A stretch of DNA of 64,000 bases from Lutraria lutraria (GCA_964023205.1 OZ026833.1:42315137-42379136), one strand, 5' to 3'; positions 11,886-25,511 are shown, counted from the stretch's first letter. Numbers and translations: made by a program. The notes: generated from the sequence alone by a model not told the origin.

Positions 11886-14040
11886 GTATGGCTGTTTTTA
11901 CTATTAGACTAGTATAATTTTATGTCTCAACTTTTGCCTGACATTTTTTGCATTATTTAAGTAAAACCACACACTTCACCTGCCAGTGAACTAAATGTTG
12001 TTTTTTTTCATCATCAATACATTGTCTTAATTTTTGTCATTATTAATCACGGATGTATTTTGTTCCAAAATTTTACAAGTTAACAAAACCCAGTTTAAAA
12101 AAAGTAATCCATGCATCATAATGACAAAAAAAATCAAAATAAATAACGTTAAATTTTGTCGAAATAGATAAAAAGCATTCCCGCAAAAATCACATGAAGT
12201 CGAGCCTGTGTCATTGACCGCCAAGTGAATAAAGACCACATTCGAATGCATGTCATATTTAAAAGAACGCCATTGATTTTATTTATAAATGACTGAATAA
12301 AAGTCACATGTCTATATAATATAGGCCAAATGTTGTCTTCCCCGAGGGTGGTCTATGCTCATATGTTTAACTGTATAGTACGTATACTGAATTCCCATCC
12401 TCTGGAAATCATTTTTCTCATAATCCATATCGAAAGATGCACCCAACACATTCTGTTGTTACCAAAAGAATTACATACGTAGAAGTATAAATTAAAAAAA
12501 AATTAAAAAAAGAAGTATATGTAAAAATGACACTGCAATCAAATTTAATGAAAAACCGGCTCAGGCCACTACAACCAACCTCGGAAAAACCTATAGGAAT
12601 ATAGGAGTATGAATTTCCCTTATCAGTAATTCTAAAATATGTTTTTCTAACACCTATCAGGACGGGAATTCCTTAAGCAAATTCTGAAGAGGGATTTGTA
12701 AGAGATCCTAGAGCTCTTTTATCAGTGTTTTGTCAATGTTGTGTGTTTGATATATACTCGTAGTATTAATTCACAGATTTTGTTATTTATTTTATATGCA
12801 TCCACTTAGACTTTACAAGTTTTCGAGAAGAGCTATAGTCTAATATTGATGCATATCCTACAAGTGAACACTAATAGTGCTCCACGGAATTTGAAAGAAA
12901 ATGATTAATGGTTTCCATACAATAAGTGTTCACATGTTTCAGGGACCTTGTTCTGATCACGCATGCGCAGATGACGAGAATTGTCACCCTGCTGGAGCAA
13001 AGTATGTTTGCAAGAAAGCCTGTAAGTTTTGGAATGTTTTATATCGAGCATATACAGCAAACATGTTTGTAGGAATATTGTCAAAGACTGTCAGAGCTTT
13101 TGGCTCAGCTCTCATAATATTGAACCAGAAACTGGTAGGATTAGAAATGTATCTAGAGAAAATCGACTATGTAAAATGTGCAATTCCAGTCAAATCGACC
13201 AGAGTACCATTTCATGATGTGTTGTCCGAAAATAATGTTATTAAGAAAAATATTTGGGTAAAATATCTTGGCCAAGTGTCAGTAATTTCATTACCATAAT
13301 GTCTGGTAATAGTAAAATATATCTTCATAAAAGTGTTAAGCTTTTTATATTAGGAAGGAATCTTTACAAAACCTGTAATTGTAATCTCTGTTTATATAAT
13401 GTTTATCCCAAACCAACTGCTGTCTTTTGTAACAATATTTGTTTAATTATTGCTTGTGCCTGTTTTGTGTATGTATTTTTCTGTAATGTTATTTTTTCCT
13501 TTTACATGTCAGTCTGTATTATGTTTGTACTCGTAACCGTTTTATAACCGTATAATATTATGTTTGAATTGTGTTTGCTTTTTTTTCTGTATTTGTATGT
13601 AGCCATATCCGTGAAAAATATGTTATAAATGTATATTCACCTTAGGTAGTCAGTGCCGATTTTGTTAGAATAAAGTAGTACATGTATATAACAAATATGA
13701 ATTAATACACTTTTGTGGTGTAACTGTGCATATAGTTTTTATATCTTCAGATGATGTGTGTTACAAACATGTACCTGAACAGATGTGTTTCAAGCTGTTT
13801 GAAGGCATTAAAGCTGATTTATATGCCGAGCACAATTTGGAAACCACCTCTCCCGTTCGTAGTGCAATGGCATGCGTTACTTTCTGCGCAATACGCCAGT
13901 CAGCTTTTAAATCGTTGGTCTATGAAGCCACATCATTAAAATGTTCCTGTAAAAATGCATCCATGAATGATTTATTTCATACTCATGTGAATGAATTCTT
14001 ACAACCCTCTGAGACTGCAGACATATATTTCAAAATCTAG
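11580..14040 (+). CDS. Small secreted protein with PAN/apple-like domain, three exons
   Basis: Exons 11580-11885, 12943-13021 and 13751-14040 join in one frame (phases 0 and 1) to give about 224 residues ending at TAG 14038-14040. The start ATG opens MAFVIVLFVAISIIKLNVNYA, a clear signal peptide before KDC. Exon 1 carries a PAN/apple-like pattern: LHECLHACRAEPECKSFQ then NCYLLQ. PAN domains bind proteins or glycans outside the cell. Exon 2 is a 26-residue Cys-rich insert (GPCSDHACADDENC, then YVCKKA) with EGF-like spacing. Exon 3 has a second Cys cluster (ACVTFCAIRQSAFKSLVY, then CSCKNA) that may be a diverged PAN-like unit. There is no TM segment after the signal, so the product is predicted secreted. 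The exact function is unknown. The exon chain is my reading from splice sites and phase, not from transcripts. Confidence 0.75.
11886..12942 (+). other. PAN gene intron 1
   Basis: GT/AG-bounded, 1.06 kb, AT-rich with A-rich tracts. No other feature seen. Confidence 0.6.
12943..13021 (+). CDS. PAN gene exon 2: Cys-rich EGF-like insert
   Basis: 79 nt after acceptor TTTCAG, donor GTAAGT, phase 0 in and phase 1 out. Five cysteines in 26 residues (GPCSDHACADDENCHPAG, then YVCKKA). This is half an EGF-like module; the exon is too short for a full one unless exon 3 supplies the sixth cysteine. Confidence 0.7.
13022..13750 (+). other. PAN gene intron 2
   Basis: GTAAGT to TTCAG, 0.73 kb. Frames run open through parts of it, but with no protein-like composition. 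Confidence 0.6.
13751..14040 (+). CDS. PAN gene exon 3: C-terminal Cys-containing domain
   Basis: Acceptor ATCTTCAG at 13743-13750; phase 1 in, 290 nt to TAG. It encodes DVCYKHVPEQMCFKLFEG, a middle section, then SAMACVTFCAIRQSAFKSLV and CSCKNA. I do not recognise a named family; the C-x3-C and F-x-SLVY pattern resembles diverged PAN/apple modules. Confidence 0.7.
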
Positions 14041-14122
14041 TAAAGACTGTGGCACAATACCGCTGGGTATCGTTTCAAAGACACCATTCCAGCTATAACT
14101 TAAATTGATATCGTTTGTATAG

Positions 14123-14128
14123 AATAAA
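14123..14128 (+). promoter_or_regulatory. Candidate poly(A) signal of the PAN gene
   Basis: AATAAA lies 83 bp after the stop codon, a plausible distance for a short 3' UTR. In AT-rich DNA this hexamer is also common by chance. Confidence 0.4.
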
Positions 14129-15679
14129 TCAGTATAATATTACAATGTATATTATTACCATCTATGGTCGCATTAGCTGCTGACATGGGGGGGGGGTAAC
14201 TCATTTGCTTGTCGTTTACATTGTTTTGAAATCTTGAATTATTGAAACGTAATTTACTGAATTACACTGCATCATTGATGACAATTTGCCTTTTGCGAGT
14301 CTCGATTTTACAACCATGTTACCATCGGGATGGATCACTGAATGCAAGTATCATTTGTTGGAATTTTACAAATGTAAAACATCCTCGAATGTTCTTCGAT
14401 ATTATATGAAATCGGAGTTCAGCTTCAAACTGTTGTTTTATTGATTTTGTACAAAACGAAGTATACAAAATGGACCTTTGTAACTGAGAAGTCGCGGTAT
14501 CCTAATACATGTATATATTCTTGCGAGTTAGATAGGATTTTATTTCATGCAATTTTATTTTATCTTATTAGTAGTAGAGAGCGATCACATAATATGCTAT
14601 TTTTGCACGCGTTTCTTATTTACTACAAAGCCACATTTTGTTGATATATTTGTGGTTACTATATTAGACCTTTCAAGAACCATTTCAGATAAAAAGGTAT
14701 GGATTGCAATCAGCGAATATCTTTGGGTTTATTTTAAGCTGTTTCTCAGGAAGGACGTTTACTCTAATGTTAAGCTTGGCATCAAACCGTATTTAGAGTT
14801 TTACCTCCGGGACCTTTCTATAAATGGCACCAGAATTCATATCACGAATGGTATCGCTTCTTAGAAAACTGCAAACAGAGATCAGAATTTATACCAACAT
14901 TGACTCACGTACGAACCTACATCAAGTCCAAACTCTGGCCCCAGTTTCACGAACGAAATTGAGTTGAAACGCAATAATGGACTCAAGTGTCTCGTGGCTT
15001 TGACCGGAAGTATTACCATTTATTTCTTTATTTACTACGAACGTGTTAAACATAAAAGTACAAAGGTCTCAAAACTTCATCTTCATTTAAGGCAAAAGTA
15101 AAATTTCCAATAACAAATTCAAATCAGTTTTATTGAACTATAACCTATCAAGAGGTTAAAGTTAGGTTAGAATTAGGGGATAATGTTGTTAGACCTTGTT
15201 TGTACCTTCTTATAATACCTCATTCAATCGTTTACAATAAAACAGAGAAATATATCATCGCTTCAGTGGAGCGATGCTCGAACTGCCATTTTCTAGATTG
15301 TGAGAAAATCACTCCCAAAGTCTTACAAGCTAATATTTCGCTTAGAAATGGAGCAAAACTTTAGGCGGGATCTTCGTCATTGACGTCATAATTTATTATA
15401 TTCTTGTCACGAACGTGTAGAGTAAGGCCAGACGAACACGGTGATATAAAAATATCAATTTTGAAAAAAATGGAGGTAGAGCACTATCAGGCGACGATAT
15501 GATTTAATGAATAAGTTGAGTTTGAGTAAACACTTACGTTTTTTGTGAAACTGGAACCAGGGTAAATTAGAATAAAATACAGACAATGTTGTATTTGTGG
15601 GTCTTGGCGTTGGTTAAATGATAGGAAGGGTAGGATTTTTAATATGCATTATTTTATAGAAATTAATTTCCTCGATATT

Positions 15680-15913
15680 TAAAGACGTTTGTTGCAGTTC
15701 GCTACATTTTGCCCTTAAAATTACTTAAAATATGCAAAAAAAATCAAATTCAAGGGCAGATCACTGAAAAACGAGATCAATGTTTTTCGCTTAAAATGTT
15801 TCTGTTATCATATGCTACGATCATGCAAAGTTTAAAAAAAAAATATATTGATCAGTTTTCATTTTGCTTAATGTCTATGTGAAAAAATATAGCGAACTGA
15901 AGCAAACGTTTTC
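15680..15913. mobile_element. MITE, AAAGRCGTTTGCTACAG family, copy 1
   Basis: Terminal inverted repeats AAAGACGTTTGTTGCAGTTC and GCGAACTGAAGCAAACGTTTT-type end. The interior has GTTTCTGTTATCATATGCTA. Related copies lie at 20627, 36417, 56535 and 57825. Confidence 0.8.
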
Positions 15914-17547
15914 AACAGCTAGGCATCCATAACAGGGTTTTTTTATTCAGAACGGGTAGGAATTATTTGTTTTTTGTCGCAGCATTTGAAGAGCTTACCG
16001 GTTTTGTGTAATTCTGTAGTGATTGTGAGGTTATTACAAAGAGATGATAACGAGTTTTACACAGTTTTCTCATACAATATTTACTGTTTTATACCCTTTC
16101 ACGTACATACAGAATATAATCAAAACATTGTTGTATAAATTACTGACATAAATAAAAGGCCACGCAATGATATGGTAAGATAGTCAACAGCGTACGAATA
16201 GTGGGTATTATAAATCAGTGTTTTAGATTGTTGTTGGTCGTCACATTTCATTTTATGCAGGACTATTATTTATTGAACAGTGAACTGAAATCACTCGAAA
16301 CGTGCGCTACGACTGTAACGATCGGAGCATACTGTTACACTTTTATAATTTTCACAATTATTATTTAACTAAAGTAAACATACTTTCCGATCCTATGAAA
16401 AGCTGTATGTTACTGAAACATTTTAATGAACTCGAGTTTGTTCAAAATGAATAAATTTGTAATATGAACGAATTATATATTTATGCAATACAATCTGCAT
16501 GACCCTGCTTTATACATGCAAATGAGTACAAACACACATAGAGGATTTCAAAAAGGAATACTGACTGTTTGTTGTTGTTTTTAAAACAACACTTTTTGTG
16601 AAGTCTTCGTAAAATCAAATATTCACTGAAAAATTCGTAAAGGTATAATAGTTTCATTTACGAGTGTACATTTTTATGTAGATTGTTGAATAATAATTAT
16701 AATTGTGATTTTACTGGGTTTTTTAAACAAGTACGTGTAACAGTGTCACTTTGAAACATTGTAACCTGTGAAACTGCATTATTCACAAAACATCACCTTT
16801 TAGTTTAAATTTTGTATGTCTTCATTTTTTGTTAAATTGATGCCTGCACTATAACACGGAACGATAACCAGTATTACATGTATTACTAGTATATCTTCGG
16901 ATAAAATTAATAACATAGTGGTCCAGTGGAAACAAAATCGTGTATTCTTGTATTTTCTAAATTAGGTATAAATGCATTATTACCATATCTTTATTTGTTT
17001 ATTCAGGACTTTTAAATTCTCATGTTCGTTCCTTGGTATTATAACAACTCCTTAATAAAATATGAACAATCCATAGATACCCGAGCCTACATGTTGTCAT
17101 AAGTAATAGATCCCCATATGAATTAAATTTTATAAACATATTCCAAATTTAACATTCTAGTTATTCCTAAGTGAACAGTATGGTATTAATTATGAATATA
17201 CAACGGAGAGGAATAATATGGCTCACTTACAATTGAGCTTTTATTCTGAAGTTGGTTGGTTGTAAAAGAATACACAATGAAGTGAAGCCAGTGTTCAAAT
17301 GGAGGCGATTTCTATTATGATAGCCGTTAACTAAGATTACAAAACGTTATAACAATTCACTATAAATAAATAATAAAAATAATATAAACACGCTGTACAT
17401 GAAGCTGCAATGTACATAAAAAATATTTATTTATTATTATTATTTATTAACAATCTAATATTAGAGAGGGAATTTCAAGAAAACGACACCCAGTATAATA
17501 ACGTGCCAGCAATGCGATTAGAAAAGTTCGGCCAATACGGACACAGC
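15914..17547. other. Intergenic, nothing recognised
   Basis: AT-rich, no exon, no clear repeat except short A/T tracts. Confidence 0.4.
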
Positions 17548-17967
17548 TCGGCACTACGGGATTCCATGCATTCCCATTGGTTAATAAACTCGGCACTACG
17601 GGATTCCATGCATTCCCATTGGTTAATACACTCGGCACTACGGGATTCCATGCATTCCCATTGGTTAATACACTCGGCACTACGGGATTCCATGCATTCC
17701 CATTGGTTAATACACTCGGCACTACGGGATTCCATGCATTTCCATTGGTTAATACACTCGGCACTACGGGATTCCATGCATTCCCATTGGTTAATACACT
17801 CGGCACTACGGGATTCCATGCATTTCAATTGGTTAATACACTCGGCACTACGGGATTCCATGCATTCCCATTGGTTAATACACTCGGCACTACGGGATTC
17901 CATGCATTCCCGTTGGTTAATACACTCGGCACTACGGGATTCCATGCATTCCCATTGGTTAATACAC
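17548..17967. repeat. 42-bp minisatellite, ten exact-length copies
   Basis: Ten head-to-tail 42-bp units (TCGGCACTACGGGATTCC, then ATGCATTCCCATTGGTTAAT, ACAC) with a partial eleventh to 17977. Units differ by single bases. Each has ATTGG, the reverse of a CCAAT box. Because 42 is divisible by three, several frames stay open on both strands; these are not genes. Confidence 0.97.
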
Positions 17968-18179
17968 TCGGCACTATATGGAATTATGAAATGCAGGCTT
18001 TTCATTGGTTGTTGAAACTCGCCACAGTACGAGTGAAGGCATAAGAAAAGAAACTAAATGGCTGTCATTGTTTCATTTTTTAATTTGACTAATTCGTTAA
18101 TTTACTGTTCCATAAGTAATAACTTTATAATTATTGTGTTTCTATCCCGCATATTTATCTATGTATACACTGTGTCAAT

Positions 18180-18292
18180 CTATAATTATCTTATTTATTC
18201 TACTGTCAAGTCTATGTTAGCGGCCATCTGTCATTAAAGGCCACATTATGTATGTCCCAGGGGTGACCTTTGTCACAGATTTGACAGTACTC
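18180..18292. mobile_element. MITE fragment, GGTTTGACTGTA-type family
   Basis: TCTGTCATTAAAGGCCACAT and GGGGTGACCTTTGTCACAGA match parts of the fuller copy at 28400-28582. Confidence 0.5.
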
Positions 18293-19353
18293 TTTGTGAA
18301 AGTGAACAGTGTATTATTTCACTCTCTTTATACATTATTGTAAATTATGTATGCTATTTGTATGCTATTGCTATAAATATAAGTACTAGACAAAGTAAAT
18401 AGTAAAAGGATTATTATATTAGAAGGTGTCTATAGTAAGCTGACCTTTGACCAATATTTCTAGACTTGACGTATTAATTACTCAGAAAATTCCTCGTGCT
18501 TTTGGATGATTCAGAGGAAACCTTTCCTTCCATTGGGTGAAATCTACAAGCGTAGACAAATTAAGACCACGGCAACATATATAGCGAGTCTACAATTGTT
18601 TAAATTAATGTGTACTTCTTGTTGCTGTAAAGTTTGTAAAATAAAAGTGTACGAAAATGTCTTCTTACGCGGTCGAAATAAAGTTATAAACCGTTCTTGA
18701 CAAACATTTTACATTTATTTGAATTGATATACAGTAGATAATTATGACTACATGCGTATTTTTTAATGCGTGACCTAATTGGACTGGCCTAGCTGATACG
18801 TGATATTCACGGTACTATATAATGGCAATTTATGAATTTAATAAAAGTCATACTTTTGGTTTCGTCAGTGTAAACTTCGCGACTGTCTTTTTAAAAACAT
18901 TTCATGTTTCTTCCTAAATCCATTTAGCGTTTTTTATATCATATTACAATCATGTAATTATTGAATCTTGCTTTAACTTGTACTATTTTTAAAATTATTT
19001 CAATTTGACACCTTGTTAATACAAAAATGTATGTGTGTTTTTGTTTGTTCTACATTGTATCAAATTGTCACACGTGTATCAAAGGGAGACTAGTACATGT
19101 GCATTGTGTTTGAAGTGTTGTGGGAAATACTGACTGTATGGTCGCTCTTCAGCATATAAATTGATACTTTTACTTGATAGATACTTAATATAATACGCAT
19201 GTGGGCATGCTGTGAAAATTGTTTAATTCTATTTCTAAAATGGTGTGATTATTCATTGTGTACAGCGATCCTTGTTATCATAGAAGAAAGTAAACATCAT
19301 TAAAGTATTCGATTGGCATAGTTTCATACTCAAAACTAATTAAAAAGTATATG

Positions 19354-19505
19354 TACAGTACAACCTCTCCAGACGGCCCTCTCTCGAGCAACAACCTGCC
19401 ATCAACAACAGCACGATTTTCTCACTGCGCGATTTAACTATTAATGTTACCTCTCTAGTCCAACAACCTAGTTCTGTTTCTCCCAGAGGGATGTGCTTTG
19501 GATAT
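19354..19505. mobile_element. pogo/Tigger-like MITE
   Basis: Starts TACAGTACAACCTCTCCAGA and continues CGGCCCTCTCTCGAGCAACA. The right end is decayed. Confidence 0.65.
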
Positions 19506-20626
19506 GTGAAGAACCGAAAAGTCAAGATATAGACTGTGAACATTACAAACCAAGACATATGTACAGATGGGGATAAAACAGGATCATGATTTTAAAATCA
19601 AACTTGTGGAGATAAAAGAAATGAGTATTATGTGAGGGGAGAGAACTCGTATGGTTTGGAAAGTGAGATTGACTAGCTTTGGACACACAAACAAACATAT
19701 TGAGTAGTAAAGATTGTGGTGCGATATCGTAGCAACGTGCATGACTTAGCTTTCTGACGGCACATTATTACGTAAACTTACATCAAGTTCGAACGACTAC
19801 ATACTACAACAGTATAGTTATTGATACACAGCTAAATATCCTTATGTAATTAAGAATTATACGTATATCTACCTTGTTTTTATTTATTGATTGGTTGATT
19901 AACAGGCGCTTACTAGAAGCATAGGAAGCATGGTTTATATTAAATAGATAAAACATATAACATATAAATTAAAATAACAACAATATTAAGGTAGAAAGAA
20001 AGACAAAAATAAGACAAAATTAAACGAACACCAAGGATAAGGTTTTAAGCCATTCAGTACATATTCTTGTTACAGTATTATAAACAAAGGGCTTGTCATT
20101 TGATTACAACTGTGAAACAGCATTTACAGGTGAAATAAATTGTTTTATTTTAAAGGACGGTCGATGGTTTTAGGGTCAACGTTCAAAAGCTGGAATAGTA
20201 TCCATTATGGCCATGGCTGCTGATGCGACATAAACCCCAACAAACTAGTATATTGTATATTGTCCGTCTCGAGGGTTCAGCGCAACAGTGTCGTAACTCA
20301 TATTGAAATAAGAACAAGTTACGACAGTGTTGCACTGAGCCCTCGGTCTGTGTTCGAGAATACGTGAGGAATTGTACGGCGCCAAACATTTGAGACAAGC
20401 ATTAATTTTGTGAATAAACTGAACATTCATTTTGAATCTGATATACAAAAAACAAATCTCAAAATTACCTAGCATACGACGCAATAATCTACTAGGGGGG
20501 GGGGGGGGGGTAGTGCGACATTAATTCATAGAGTCATATTGACCATTGCACGGACTAATCAGCCATGGTCATCAATAGAAATCACGAATCATTCAATAAT
20601 CATAATTGATTTGTTAATAATTGCAT

Positions 20627-20813
20627 TTTAAAGACGTTTGCTACAGTTTACTTTTTTCACATAGACATATAGGGACAATGAAAACTCTTACATAGATTTG
20701 TTTAAACTTTGCATGATCATAGCATATGATAATAGCAGAAACATTTTAAGCTAAAATATTGGGGGTTGTCGAACTCGTTTTTGATCTGTCTGCACTTGAA
20801 TTTGAATTTTTGT
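20627..20813. mobile_element. MITE, AAAGRCGTTTGCTACAG family, copy 2
   Basis: Left end AAAGACGTTTGCTACAG. The interior TTTGCATGATCATAGCATAT is inverted relative to copy 1. The right TIR is missing. Confidence 0.7.
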
Positions 20814-21262
20814 GAGCACAGTTATTTCGTCTCTAAATTCGACAAAGGCTTGAATCTTTTACATCTACGACATAACAATGGAACACGATGGGCGCCATTT
20901 ACTTTTGTACCTAAATACTTCATGACTTTATTTGTAAAATCGGCGGGGATTTCGTAGTATTTACTGCAGGTTTATCAAATAAGTGTACTGCAAGTCAAGG
21001 GGAACAAGTTTTACAATGTCTAGGACATTTTTTACCATGTATTTTCATTACAGAGGTTATGTCATCTACAGTACGAATTAACAGACTATAGACATTGTGT
21101 AATACATCAAAGGTTGGCTTTTTTAACAATTTATATACGTGTTAAGGCATAAATGAAGTCCAGGAAAGCTGGATAGTATAACTGTCCACCACGATATGAC
21201 TGAAATAATATTGAAAATGGCGTTAAATCCGATGAAACAAACAAAATACATTTAAAACTAGG

Positions 21263-21590
21263 GTGTTTCGGTGTGTAAAGGTCATGCGCTGGACAATTAA
21301 TCGGAAGATCGCAGGCTCAATTCTGGGCTCCGTCTTCCGATATTTTAGGGATACTTTTTTAGTGTCCCCCTCCTAACAACAGAGCCCAGTTAAGTCTCTA
21401 GATAATCTCGGATGATGCGTGTACCGGTGCTTTATACTGGACACGACATGAGAACCAGATAAAAATCGACACAAGATCAGGGATATGCCCGGTTCTCCTG
21501 TATCTTATCTCCCCTTTCACTGGGGCGACCCTGAAATGGCCAAAGCTGTCGAGTGAGTCGTTTAACAATAAATAAACAAACAAACAATAC
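21263..21590 (+). mobile_element. tRNA-derived SINE, family 2
   Basis: Diverged box B (GCAGGCTCAATTCTGGGCTC), a body ending GGGGCGACCCTGAAATGGCC and a tail with GTCGTTTAACAATAAATAAA. Same body and tail as 39325-39655 (+), 59602-59900 (-) and 52415-52520 (-). Confidence 0.75.
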
Positions 21591-24500
21591 TCATTAATTA
21601 AATTTCCGTACATAGCAAGACAAAATACGTTTTGTTTAATGTCTGGATGTGTTTTAAAGCAGCCAGACATCAAAGAATGTTTTGCATGCGGAACATTGAC
21701 GCTATTTCCCTATGAAAAGACAACTCCTGTCGTTATTGATTTTTTTACCTGTGTGATAAACTAGTTGTTTCCCTTTACGCCAAAAAACCAATAAGTGGTC
21801 AGTATTGATTTTAGCAGGTTAACCTTATCGAATATGGATTATTTAGCGTTAAATCGAGATCTATATATCCTGGTCGTTTTTTGTGCGATCTGAGTTTTAG
21901 GGAATTTGAGAGTATTATTTTTCTCACGAGGGTGAAGGATCATGGTCTTCAACACAATAATTAAAAGAAAAATGTCATATTTTTGTTTTTTAAAATACAT
22001 TATTACATATTTTAATGTTGATCTTTAAATGAATAAATGAAAATTGATGTGAATAACATTAACAAACCAGCAGTAAACAGCTGTTGTTTGATTCCAATTT
22101 AATGACTTTACAGAAGGTCAAGGAAAGTACATAAAATTATACTATTAGATGAAATATTACAGCAGTAATATCTTTTGATTTTTCGGAATCAAACACCTTA
22201 CAGAACTCAGTTCTATACGTGTATATATATCCATTTCACACAGGGATATATAGCATCCCTGTTTCACACTACTAAAAGAAATATTTATATGAATATATAA
22301 TTCAAAAATTCAATCGTTCGACTGAACAAAATATGTTGAGTTTTTCTACGGGCACGGTTAATTTGTCAACTTTCGCATTTCTAAAAAATGCATGTTTTTA
22401 CACAGCTCGGGGACAAGCAAAACTGACATAGTGATTCTTATTTCCCGACCAGATACAAGTCGTTGTTGGAACGCGATCTCTAATGACTGTGCTAAGTAAG
22501 GCAAACAAGATATTGGAAACTCAGTATATCAGTATTCAATATAATTTGTTTTATATGCTTATAAATACAACAAAAGTTTTTCATAAACTAATTATCACTA
22601 TAAATCTTTTAACCAGACACTAAGCTGACCGTGACCAGACAGGATTAGACAGATAAGGGGCAATAAAACAATCAAGAGAATAGACCTCCTGTTGTTTTTG
22701 TGAGCTGTCAAATGTCTTTAAATTTAGCTATTTGATAGTTTAAGGATGTTGGGGTATGTATGTGCGAGTGTGTGCGCGAGAATTAGGGATTGTTTGTTAG
22801 TCTTACTCATTCACTGTTTACGTACAATATCATGTATGTCTATTTATTTATTGTGATGATGAGCCATCGGCATAAATCAAAAATAAAGATTTATCTATCC
22901 CTCTTTAAATTTAGATATTTATTGGTTACTGTCCTAGTAGAACTGTATTAGTAAATATCTTGGGACTTTAAAAAGTTAAAACGGCACTTTCAATAATAAT
23001 AATAAATTGGTATTTTAATTTGAAATGGCGTATATCAAACATTGTATGTCAATTTTAACACCCGGCCGATACTGCATGAATGAGCAATATCCCTTTAACA
23101 GGGCGATAAAATCAATAAATATTACGTAACATCCTGTTAATTGTATATCATCAGTCATAAAAGTGGTCAGAGGCTTTAGCCACATCTATATCAGATAATA
23201 AAACGTATCCACGCGAATGCATTTTCTTAATATTCTTTTTCAATCAAGAAGTACATTATAGAAATATAGCACGGTATTTTTTCAATGATATTGCAAAGAA
23301 ATAAGAAAAAGCATTTGACAACATTACTAAAAAAGGCATTGTGTAAAATATTGTTGTACATCGAGATTGGTTCGAATAAAATATATTTCTTATATTTTTT
23401 TATCAATTTATCTATTGTTTTGATTTACTACTTTTAAAATCAATTGGGCTTTAAACAATAATTGGAATATACTTCTGAGTTTACAAAATCACTAAATCTA
23501 TGTTTCTGACCCAGCAAGCTCACGACTGGAAAAGTTTAAACAAATCGTAGTTTTATAAAGCGTGATAAATAACAAGGACTTATATATATATACATAAATA
23601 TTTTCCGAAGATAATTCTTTCTACAGAATATGTTTCCGGTAAAACATGCACGAGAAAATCATTTAATTTCACCTTCATCAGGTGCGTTCTCAATAAAACT
23701 GTCTGCCTTCATTTATTAATTTGTAATTGATATATTTATATTCACAGGATGACCGTAAACGGTGGCCATGGTTATATTTTGAGTTTTTAGACCCGCTTAT
23801 ATAAACCTGATTAAGAAAATAAATATGCATCAAGTTATTTAATTATCGAACAGTTTGCTAAAAATTAGCAGTTTTTTGCAACATGGTAAAAATATACCGA
23901 CTTAAATTATACACCTGCTATTGAAGCAATTTAACAATTAGTCACGTGTTAAATGTATGAAAGGTAACAATAACAACAACTAATTCGGTAGTTGTCAATA
24001 TCCATTCAACTCATTTAACGTTAATGATATACTAGTAATAGACATTGAAAGGCTGTTATTTGCGATACAAGTATCATATTACACAACTGCGCGCTCCCTC
24101 TTAACAAAATGCATTGTATTGCGCCAGCGAGCTGCAAATGCGTTTTCCTTGGCAGCACATCAACATAGTACAGTGTATGTGCTCATTTACCTTTATAGAG
24201 GCAATCAATAATGTGCCACTATTATGAATAAACAATAGCTTACATGCGCAGTGTATATCATGGTTGCAACAATAGCCGTCGAATTTACATGTATTAAAAT
24301 GTTCAGTGCTTTTGGAACAACCCATGGTAAACATCGAAAAAATTAATTTCCATTTCATAAACTTTAAGATGATGTCTTTTTGAAGATAACAAATAAACCT
24401 GAGTTAGTGAGTGTTATGTTGATGAAGAGATGGTACATGATATGATAAATGATATCATTAAACATTAAAATATAGACATAAGGCATAAAACCCTACAGTT

Positions 24501-24883
24501 TACTATACATATATAATCATACACTACATATACATTTAACAAAGCATGCTATGGATTTTCTACATAAATAAAAGTAAAAGCTGTAATGCGGATCTTTTAA
24601 AGAAAGTACAAATTCAACCACGTGTGTATCTGATTGATATATTTTTTTAAACATGACAAGATCTTGAACGATAAAATTAAAGTCAAAGTTCCACATTGAC
24701 TGGCCATATCGTACAACATACATAAATCGACTTTAATATCGCAAAATGGATCATAACTCTTTTATTAAATACATCCCATCTGAAATGCTGAACGAATCCC
24801 TTTTTTAGCTAATCATCAGCAGGTTTTAACAACCTGTGTCAATTCCGTACTGTAATGTTACAGCTGTAACGTCAGATGAAGAC
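21591..24883. other. Intergenic, nothing recognised
   Basis: 3.3 kb of AT-rich sequence; I found no exon, SINE or TIR element that I can support. Confidence 0.4.
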
Positions 24884-25065
24884 ACCATGCGTTTCCCTGT
24901 TTATGTAAGAACCATCATTTTTGTGTAAGCAAGCTGGACAGCTTCCTCGTATGTGGAATGCATCTGGTCCTTGGTAGGATTTGAACTCACAGTGGTGAGC
25001 GGCCTGTAATCCCAGGTCAGAGACCACAACCACTCGTTCACGATGGCCCCAGTGCACATAACAAG
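24884..25065 (-). mobile_element. tRNA-derived SINE, family 3
   Basis: On the minus strand: tRNA-like head with GTGAGTTCAAATCCTACCAA, then GGAAGCTGTCCAGCTTGC. The same head and tail words occur at 53575-53750 (+). Confidence 0.7.
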
Positions 25066-25079
25066 TCAGTAACACTATA

Positions 25080-25225
25080 TACAGTAAAACCTCTCCAGAG
25101 CGGCCCTCTGTGGAGCAACACCCTTTAGTTGATACTTCCGATAAAAACCTCTGTAGAGCAACGTCTAAACAACGGCCTATATTTTCAGCTTTCACAGGGT
25201 GTTGCTCTACAGAGGTTGTACTGTA
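25080..25225. mobile_element. pogo/Tigger-like MITE, well preserved
   Basis: TACAGTAAAACCTCTCCAGA at the left and GAGGTTGTACTGTA at the right are terminal inverted repeats flanked by TA, as in Tc1/mariner-class elements. The interior has no coding capacity. Confidence 0.8.
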
Positions 25226-25511
25226 TCTCTTATAAAACATTTCTTTCAATGTAATCGTTTGTGTTTGATGATAATTATTGCAATGAATTACTAAAATAAG
25301 TAGCATTTCCATAATACAAAATCAAAGTACTGAAAGTACTCATAGAAACTTATGATACATAAACTTGCACTGCAATATGAAACAGGAACCAGTATGCATG
25401 GTGGGTGCTGAAAACGTAGTTCTTGGAACCGCATCAAAATTCATGCGCGCCCAACGAGTAACGGATATGGAAAGCTACACTATCGGTCAGCTTCCAAAAA
25501 TAAACAAAATG

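Noticed and set aside
13254..13547. 97-residue frame in PAN gene intron 2
   Set aside because: Low-complexity, T-rich sequence between well-placed donor and acceptor sites.
17548..17967. Possible CRISPR-like array
   Set aside because: Units are contiguous direct repeats with no unique spacers, and the genome is eukaryotic.
17410..18044. Four overlapping repetitive frames of 119-201 residues on both strands
   Set aside because: The 42-bp minisatellite is open in several frames at once, which coding sequence would not be.
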